A model generated the notes under the pieces. It made no database searches. It saw only the letters and a program-made list of their open reading frames with translations, and was not told the DNA's origin. Positions 57,166-64,000 of a stretch of DNA of 64,000 nucleotides are shown piece after piece (the stretch's first letter is position 1; each line of letters begins with the position of its first letter). The stretch lies in contig JAETXT010000003.1 in NCBI GenBank assembly GCA_019188255.1, positions 1,550,001 through 1,614,000 on the forward strand, in the 5' to 3' direction. Origin of the DNA: Verticillium longisporum. Taxonomy: Eukaryota; Ascomycota; Sordariomycetes; Glomerellales; Plectosphaerellaceae. The position numbers were made by a program, and so were the translations under genes.

Positions 57166-58260
57166 TTAGTCGCTGCAAAGCACGTTAGCATGGTCACGTC
57201 ATCGTGCGCGTTGGGGCCGGGGGGTTGCATACAAGAGACCACCGAAGCCACCATCCTCGTCGGACTCCTCCTCCTCCTTCTCCTCAGCCTTCTCCTCGGC
57301 CTTGGTCTCGACGGCGCCGGAGCTGGCAGCGGGGGCAGCGGCGGCGTACGCGTCGGGGTTGGCGATGCGGTCCTTGAGGGACTCGATCTCGGGCCAAGAA
57401 ATCTCGGTCTCGATGGCGACGGCGAGGACCTTCTTGTACGAGTTGACAAGAGAGTGGATGACCGAGGGCAGGGTGGGGAAGTTGATGGCCAGGGAGATGG
57501 CGGCAATGGCGGTGATGGCACCGGCGAAGGTCTTGAGGAGCTGCTCCTCACCAATGTCGAGGACGTCGGCGGGGAAGGTCTGTCCCTGGTCGTAGACCTG
57601 GGCAATGCCGAGACCGTAGGTGAAGGGCGAGATGTTGAGCAGGTTGAGAAGCGAGGCCTCGGAGGCACCGACCTTGCTGTTGGCCTCGACGAGCTTCAGG
57701 TCCGAGGTGATTTCGATGGTACCACGGGCAATCTTGGTGGGGACACCAAGAGCCTGGAAGAAAGAGGTCTTGCCGGGCTCCATACCGGTGTTGCCGGCGG
57801 GAATCCAGACGTCGGAGGGGGCGACGGCACCGGCACGAGCAGGGGCAGCGACCTTGTTGGCGAGGACCTTGTCACGGATCTCCTTGAGGTCACCGTTGGT
57901 GAAGACGAAACCAACGTTGCCCTTGACGTGGGGCAGAAGGCGCTCGTACTCGGGGAGTCGGCAATGAAGGTCTTCAGGGCGCGACGGACCATGGTGTTCT
58001 TGCCCATGAGGACAACGGCATCGCCACGGAGCGAGTGACGCACCTGGTGCATCTGCTGGGAGGAGACACTGGGGAGCGGTTAGCTACGCGTTTCGATGGA
58101 AGCAATCGAGGCAGCATCGCAAGCAAGAGCGAAGGGGGAAAAAAGAAGACTCGACTGGAACGTACTTGTCGACGGTGACGATGAAGATGGAGTTGTACTC
58201 CTCGAGCAAGCCCTTCAGCTTGTCGAAGTAGCCGGCCTTGTTAGCAGATTTGCCCCCCAT
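57166..58260 (-). CDS. RPP0: 60S ribosomal stalk protein P0 (uL10), with an apparent 1-nt deletion
   Basis: P0 is the base of the ribosomal stalk, binding 28S rRNA and the P1/P2 dimers and contacting elongation factors. The exons are 58166-58260, 57233-58068 and 57166-57172. The start is [15 protein letters not shown]; splicing of exon 1 to 2 gives [35 protein letters not shown] and [17 protein letters not shown] mark the rRNA-binding domain. The C-terminal tail is [15 protein letters not shown], and its last residues come from a 7-nt final exon (one base of Phe, then Asp and the stop). Unspliced, the protein would end in unrelated residues. At 57952-57955 a run of four G should be five: TFIADS must continue as [10 protein letters not shown]. 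The added base gives 313 codons (312 residues), the family's length. It shares a divergent promoter with TRM82. Confidence 0.96.
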
Positions 58261-58654
58261 ATCTTCTTTTGTTTTGAAGGCAGGATGTTTCAGGGCAAAT
58301 GGTATGTGATGTGAGTTGGGGGTATCCGGCGATGATGGATAGTACGGAGTTGACGAAGCAGGAAAAGCTCTGGAAGTTTTCTCGCCCAACTGGATTTGCG
58401 ACATGGTCGAAGTGTGGTCAGCCCGCTTAGGGCAAGCGAGAACTAGTCAGCTTTGGGCAAAGCGTGTGGAAATCTTGGCGCTGACAGGGGGTGGACCCAC
58501 CGCAGGTACAAGCCCAAAGTATCTTTTTTTCTTAGTGGGGTGGCCCTCATGTTCATCCCACCCGATCAGAGTTGAGTGAGATCTCCAGTGACCAGTGACG
58601 CTCTCAGATATCTTTGGTATTTCTTTGGTGGTCATCTCTCTCGGCACCTAGAAG
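58261..58654. promoter_or_regulatory. Shared divergent promoter, RPP0 and TRM82
   Basis: The two start codons are 394 bp apart and point away from each other. Both genes serve translation (a ribosomal protein and a tRNA-modifying subunit), so common control is plausible. I do not see a repeated box that would prove it. A frame reads into P0 from 58404, but this is 5' leader. Confidence 0.45.
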
Positions 58655-60464
58655 ATGAAGCTCCCTTACAGTTTTCTCCAACCCTCACGCAACGTTCTTT
58701 TCGCTGCGCGCGGCGGCAAGATTCATTCGTTCAACCTCGAGGACAACACTTACCTCGCGACATGGCAACATCCTGATGTTGAGAAAAGCGCTGGAGCAGG
58801 CGCCTCCAAGTCTGGTCCCGACACGAAAGAAGGCAATGGTCCGGAATCAGCTCTCGAGGTCACGGGTGATACGTCAACATTAAAGGATACGGCTGAGGCT
58901 GAGGTGCAGGATGGACCGCCAGCCAAGAGGCAGAGGCTTCAGGAGGAGCAGGACGCACAACCAGACAAGGACGAAGGGGCCATGGATGTCGACGAGCCAT
59001 CGGCCGAGGACCAGAAGAAGGGCAGTGGCTTCAAGAATCGGAAGCAGAAGCAAAAGGAGAGGCAATATCGCCAGGGAGGACCCAATGTCAGGGGCACCTA
59101 TGGAAGGACCGTCGAGCAGCCACTCATCTCTCACCTGCTGGTGACCAGCAGTGGCAGTCATCTCGTTGCCGTCTCTGGACACGACAAGACAATATGGACG
59201 TTCGAACATGATGGTCGTGGCGCCCTCACTCTGTTCTCACAACGGTTGGCCTGCCCCCATTCTCGCCAGTCGTAATGTCCGTCACTGACCGCGAGACAGG
59301 CCTATGCCCAAGCGCCCCTGCACGGCACTCATCAGCCCGGACGACAAGCTCATTCTCAGCGCCGACAAGTTTGGCGACGTTTACACGCTTCCTCTGCTCG
59401 GTGTGCCGTCCGCTGCGTCTGAAGAGCCCCAACCCGCATCCTCAACCCCGGTCCCGGAGTCCTCGAAAGAATGGAAACCTCAAGGCACCAACCTTACCGT
59501 CCACTCCCGTCGCAACCTTGAAGCCCTCCAGCAGCAGCAGAGCCACGCAGCCAAGGCGCACGCGCTGAACGAGGCTCACCAAGCCGAGAAGGTCAAGTTT
59601 GAGCATAACCTCATCATCGGACACGTCTCGCTCTTGACGGCCATGATCCTGGCACAAAAGGGCGAGCGAAGGTACATCGTCACCGCAGACCGCGACGAAC
59701 ATATCCGCTTGTCCAGGTACGTGCCACAGGCGCACGTCATTGAGGGATACTGCCTCGGTCACACGCACTTTGTCAGCGCCTTGACGATACTGCCAACCCG
59801 TCCGGACGTGCTCATCTCAGGAGGTGGTGATGTTGAACTCTATGCTTGGGACTGGGAGGCCTCGAAGCTCCTGGCCAAGTTCGACCTGCTGCCGTACGTC
59901 GCGCAGGCCGTGGCTGGTGAAGCGCCGACCAAGCTGGCCGTCTCACAACTGACCTCTGTTCCTGTGACCCTTGCCGGAGAGAACACCCCTTCGTCTTTGA
60001 TCTTTGTCACATGTGAAGGGTACGTTTGAAGCGCTTCTTCCTCCAATTCACAAACGCAACAAGCTAACTGAGGCCTGACAGGGTTCCCGCCATCATCATC
60101 TTCCAAACGGACTCCGAGTCCATCGTCAAGCACCACAGTCTCATCCCCACAAGCGGCAACCCGCTTCACATCGCTCACATCTCTGGGCGCGATGGTGTGC
60201 CAGCCCGCGCCATCGTCGCCCTCGATCCCGGCGAGGCCACGGAGCCCGTTGAGACGCTCTCTCTCGTTGGCAGGCGGCGCAGTCACCGCCGAGTCCTTCA
60301 AGCTGCAGGACGACGAGGTGACTGCTGCCGAGGCCGACGTATCCCAGGCCGAGGTGCGAAAGCTTCTCTACAGCGTGGAAGACTTGCGCAAGCACGACTT
60401 TGACGGCGATGAAGTTGCTGAAGAAGGGAAGAACGGACAGGAGGACAAGGGCACGGGGGCATAG
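58655..60464 (+). CDS. TRM82: Trm82-like WD40 subunit of tRNA m7G46 methyltransferase, frame disrupted
   Basis: Trm82 is the WD-repeat partner of Trm8; together they methylate G46 in tRNA. The exons are 58655-59244, 59300-60019 and 60082-60464. The protein starts MKLPYSFLQPSRNVLFAARG. An acidic, Lys-rich insert fills about residues 55-150 (PPAKRQRLQEEQDAQ), as in other fungal Trm82 proteins. WD-type blades follow: ALISPDDKLILSADKFGDVY, RRYIVTADRDEHIRLSRY and ALTILPTRPDVLISGGGD with LYAWDWEA. The last exon breaks frame near 60250-60262, inside a CT dinucleotide run: EPVETLSL must continue as AGGAVTAESFKLQDDEV. One extra base or one missing CT pair explains it; the exon sum of 1693 nt agrees. 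The C-terminal segment RKLLYSVEDLRKHDFD is typical. It converges on the DnaJ gene. Confidence 0.88.
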
Positions 60465-61211
60465 CTCAGATAGCAAGCTGACTTTGATTCCCAGCAAACC
60501 TGCCTGCCCTTGGTTAGTTCACGTGACGACTGTTTGCGGCAGGATGTTCCTGCTGGTGGATCGCCTTTAGCTCACATGATAGCGCGAGTGAGGGTGTTGA
60601 GTTGGGGGTTGCATCGGCGCCCATGAGTGACGACGAGGTGCGCTAGTAGGTCGATCCAGGAACGCGACGACTCGCGCAAGCCATCCAGGTGTCACCAAGC
60701 ACAAGTACCAAGATTCACAAAACCTGGCGACGGTATCATATTCTTCCTGGAGAGAATTCACTGTTCATTTCGTATCATCTATGCTCTAAACGCCGCTCCC
60801 GAACCATGTGTCGACTGATGTCGAGCGAAAACAGCCGAATCATTAAGACATCGGGCGTTATGCGCGCCCGGCGACACAAGACGGGACAACACCGCAAGCC
60901 TCTCGCGGATTGCTGCCCCATCTCCTAAGTATACGCGCGAAAGCGCACAAGAAATCTCACGGCCTTCCAAGCCGCATCGGTATCGCCTGGGCACGTCCTG
61001 AGCCCTGTCCATGCAATGCAATCGTCGCAGCTTCTCTTCCCCGACCCCCAACGCTCCGCGATCAAGGTATCATGCAACATCGCTCGCAGCGTGCAAGTCG
61101 TCTCGGAGACAAGCTGCGCTCACTGTCGTGTGTCCTCGCAAGCCGAAGACGTCACACCCCCCCCCTCTCTCTCTCTCTCTGATAAACAATCGCCTGAGAA
61201 CACGACACAGT
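60465..61211. other. Intergenic region between convergent genes
   Basis: The 3' flanks of TRM82 and the DnaJ gene meet here. It contains a run of nine C followed by (CT)n at about 61147-61180. No gene is seen. Confidence 0.4.
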
Positions 61212-62665
61212 TTACTGAGAAGCGCACTGCACGCGCTCGCCGTGTGGGTGGCCGTCCTCGTCATCCTCCTCCATGGAGCCGCCGCCAGCGCCGCCGCCAA
61301 AGACGCGAGCCTGGGATTGCGTCTCGATGTCCTCGAGATCTGCGGGCTCGGTCATGCCATCAGGAGGCGGGACGGTCTGGAGGCTGGGGGCGGGAAGCAG
61401 CTTGCGGAGGGCCTCGAATGAAGCCTCATCCTGCATCCAGTTCTTCTCGGGGAACTTGACGCTGAACTGGATGTACATATTGCCGTGGTCGTGGTGCCTC
61501 TCGGAGGGCATACCCTGGCCGCGAACCATCTTGACAGCATCTATAAACACACCAAGTCAGTGGAACGCTCTTGCGGAAAGATCTAGAAGGGGAAACATAC
61601 CAGGGCAGATAGCCTCGCCAGGCAGAATGTCGATGCTCAGCCACCTGTCATCGAGGTGCTCGACGAAAATGGTTCCACCAGCCAGAGCTGTCACGAGCTC
61701 GATCTCAGCCTTGTACAGCAGATCGTCCTCCTTGCGAGTGAAGCGCGCGTGGGGCTTCTGCTCAATCTCGAAGACGACATCACCGGCCTGAATGCCAGGC
61801 GCCTGGTCACCCTCGCCACGGAACTCAACCTTCTTGCCGCTCCTAACACCGCGATCGACGTGAACGTGGAGAACCTTGCGATCGACGACAGTCTTCTTAC
61901 CGCTGCAGTGCTTGCAACGGTCCTTCGTGTTGATGGTCTCTCCCTCGCCACTGCAGTCGGGGCAGACAGTCTGGAATCGCTGGATCATGGGACCCATCTG
62001 GCGCATCATGGTCTTCATGCCGTGGCCGTCACAGCCGGCGCAGCGCTTGACGGCGCCTTCCTTGCCGCCGCGGCCTTCGCACTTGGGGCAGATGATGGAG
62101 CGCTGGAGGGCGAGCTTGGAGATCTTGCCGCGGTAGATGTCCTCAAGCGAGACCTTGTGAGTGTGGTGGATGGTGCGGGCCTTGGGAGGGCCGCGGTTCT
62201 GCATGCCGCCACCGAACATGCCGCCGAGGCCACCGCCACCGCCGCCGAAGAACTGAGCGAACAGGTCCTCAGCGGCCATGCCGCCGCCGCCGGCACCTCC
62301 CTCAAGGCCAGCCTCGCCATACTGGTCGTAGATGCTGCGCTTCTGGGAGTCGGAGAGAATTTCGTAGGCGTGTGAGATTTCCTTGAACTTGTCCTCGGCA
62401 GCGGGGTTGTGTGCGTTCTTGTCTGAAGGTGACGTCTGTTAGTTGCGGCCTGACGAGAGACCATAGCGATAAGAGGCACATACCAGGGTGGTACTTCAAG
62501 GCGCCCGTCTTGTAAGCCTTCTTGAGCTCTTGCTCAGTGGCGGTAGGCGCAACCTGTACTGATGTTAGTCCTTTGTTGCTTCTTCTTTTTTTTTCGATGC
62601 CATGTTGGAAACGAAAGAGGAATACATACGCCGAGAACATCGTAGTACTTGGTTTCTTTAACCAT
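61212..62665 (-). CDS. YDJ1: Class A DnaJ co-chaperone, farnesylated Ydj1 type
   Basis: This is a type I Hsp40 (Ydj1/Mas5) that stimulates Hsp70 and delivers clients in cytosol and on membranes. The exons are 62630-62665, 62484-62553, 61601-62422 and 61212-61540; the sum gives 418 residues, close to Ydj1. The J domain begins [15 protein letters not shown] and its HPD motif is split by an intron (YHP then DKNAHNP). A Gly-rich region follows ([16 protein letters not shown]). The zinc domain has [24 protein letters not shown] and CKHCSGKK; the last keeps Cys but ends in Lys-Lys. The client domain has [16 protein letters not shown] and [15 protein letters not shown]. The terminus CASQ is a CAAX box identical to that of Ydj1, so farnesylation is expected. 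All frames join without lesion. Confidence 0.96.
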
Positions 62666-64000
62666 CTTGCCGCGGGGCTAAAGGGTGCTTATCGCAGAGG
62701 GTTGGCGGGGAATCCGGAGATTGACTGGGGCAGTCGGAGGGGTGGGATGGAGGGGTCTACAGCAGGAGGATTCTCGTCAGTCGCAAGTCTTGAGCGTTCG
62801 TTAAGAGTCGCTGGCAGCGCTGGTTTATGGGGTTAAGAAATGTCGCAAAGTCGAGCCGACAGTGGTGAAGCCGGCTGTGGTTGGAGCCTCGGGCGAAGGT
62901 ATTGTTCGGCTAGGCTGGGAGGGAAGTGACAGGGGCACGGGTGTGGAGGGTACTGACTGTAAAGAACCGGCTGTAAATTGCGCGATGGATCGAGGGTTTG
63001 TTCTGCGGATTTCGTCTATCGAGTTGGGATGAGGTTGCAGGCGCGGAGTAGGGAAGCGTGGGATATGTTGTCTTATGATCGCAAGTGCATCGAAAGATTT
63101 CTGTCGACTCAAGAAAGAAGACTCTGGAACAGCACGAGGCGGAATACGTAAACGCCTAGACTCTGGGTTTTTCAAAATAAAGGGAGTTTGCGGGTCTCTC
63201 ACTCGCTGCCTTGTTGGAAAGCGGGAAGCTTGGGCTGGTCATGGAAGAGTGTGGAAGACTTTCGATCGGACGCGCCACTGTGGCTGTGCCTTCCACGTCT
63301 GTGCGCCCTTCCATCCGATCATGCCTGCCTCTGCCTCTGCCTCTGCCTCGGCCTCGGCCTCTTGCCTCTCTCTGTCTGATTGATTACGTGAGGCCTCACC
63401 CAACAAGGCTCTGTCGTTTTCCTCAGGACATTTCTGCCAGAGAGAAGATTCATGATGCTCTCCTTACCTACAATCAGAACGGTCTCAACGACTCTTATCA
63501 ACAAGCTAGATCATTTTCGGCTTCGTCCTATTCGGAACATCAGATTGGTCCTACGCATGCCCCCCAAAATAAAAGCTTCTTCCTTCAATCAGCTCTCGCC
63601 AAAATCTTCCAGCGCGACACCTAGCTAATCTCTCGATTTGGTCGTAACATAGGCTTCGCCGAGGGGCAGCCGTTGCTACTACTTATACTTACATGTAACT
63701 CGACGAGCCGAGCAGGGACGAAAGCCCCTCGTGTGGCATCCGAACTCGTACTGGCAAAATCCCCATTACCTGCGCAGCCGCCAGCTATAGTCACGGCGCT
63801 CCCGATGAAGATGACAGGTAGGCCCTCCAAATAGAACGAAGCCAAGCCAAGACTATAAGGACATGCTGCCGTGCGAATTGCCTGCCGCTCTCTCCCCTTT
63901 CCCGCTGAATAGTTTGCTGTGCAACGATTTGCTGTGCGACCAATTGCAGTGCAAAGAGAGTTACAAGGGCGCCGGCATCGCCATATTCGCCAAAAGGCGG
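62666..64000. other. Upstream region of the DnaJ gene to window end
   Basis: No frame here is recognisable. The frame at 62825-63202 on the minus strand is Pro/Ser-rich and probably lies in the 5' leader of the DnaJ gene. A CTGCCT/CGGCCT hexamer run occurs at about 63327-63366. The right end up to 64000 has no supported feature. Confidence 0.35.
63327..63366. repeat. Hexamer run, CTGCCT/CGGCCT
   Basis: About six degenerate copies of a C(T/G)GCCT hexamer lie upstream of the DnaJ gene. It is a simple pyrimidine-rich minisatellite. Confidence 0.7.

Noticed and set aside
57199..57232. Read-through C-terminus of P0 (LLYATPRPQ)
   Set aside because: The conserved stalk terminus requires splicing at 57232; the read-through residues match no P0 protein I know.

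Overview
The window is nuclear DNA of a filamentous ascomycete, most likely a Sordariomycete and plausibly Hypocreales. The reasons are many short GT-AG introns (about 45-90 nt), fungal-only gene families (a Kre9-like GPI wall protein, an Ams1 mannosidase, a mitochondrial Msh1, a QDE-3/Sgs1-type RecQ, a Trm82 subunit), a moderately high GC content, and CT-rich leaders in front of several genes. I saw no transposon, no CRISPR array and no prokaryotic operon. The species cannot be fixed from this stretch.

Layout. 0.2-2.3 kb: pyridoxal kinase (+) converges on dUTPase (-). 2.3-4.7 kb: no recognisable gene. 4.7-6.3 kb: an uncharacterised fungal protein (+), converging on a CENP-K-like kinetochore protein (-, 7.2-8.2 kb). 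9.6-11.1 kb: a triple-KH RNA-binding protein (+). 11.9-12.7 kb: an ABM-like dimeric alpha/beta-barrel protein (-). 12.7-16.5 kb: a 3.8-kb gene-free stretch leading to a GPI wall protein (16.5-17.3 kb, +). 18.8 kb: tRNA-Arg(ACG) (-). 19.8-21.4 kb: nitrate transporter (-). 24.4-29.7 kb: RecQ helicase (-), downstream of NOP14 (30.1-33.1 kb, -), which is head-to-head with a helical-repeat protein (33.5-34.6 kb, +). 37.9-40.6 kb: CLIP-170-like microtubule plus-end protein (+). 41.6-42.9 kb: homoserine-acetyltransferase-like hydrolase (+). 43.6-45.0 kb: Env7-like kinase (+), converging on alpha-mannosidase (45.6-48.9 kb, -). 50.9-51.9 kb: an uncharacterised protein with 11-residue cysteine repeats (-). 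53.6-56.6 kb: Msh1 (+). 57.2-58.3 kb: ribosomal P0 (-), head-to-head with TRM82 (58.7-60.5 kb, +), which converges on a Ydj1-type DnaJ (61.2-62.7 kb, -).

The content is mostly housekeeping: ribosome biogenesis and translation (NOP14, P0, Trm82, KH protein), genome maintenance (RecQ, Msh1, dUTPase), chromosome and microtubule function (CENP-K, CLIP), plus nitrate uptake, vacuolar glycan turnover and protein folding. The genes do not form one pathway cluster.

The most striking sequence-level signal is that eight conserved genes, and perhaps a ninth, are each broken by tiny frame lesions. Most are one missing base inside a short G or C run, very often five where the conserved protein requires six. 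Splicing models that I derived from protein frame and GT-AG sites close to whole codons only after adding back these single bases. This looks like a systematic homopolymer undercall in the assembly rather than biology, but it decides how every affected gene should be annotated. Other points of interest are an 11-nt micro-exon inside the pyridoxal kinase active-site motif, a 7-nt terminal exon that completes the ribosomal stalk motif of P0, a (GT)n microsatellite sitting on a splice donor, and an orphan protein with three hendecad Cys repeats.
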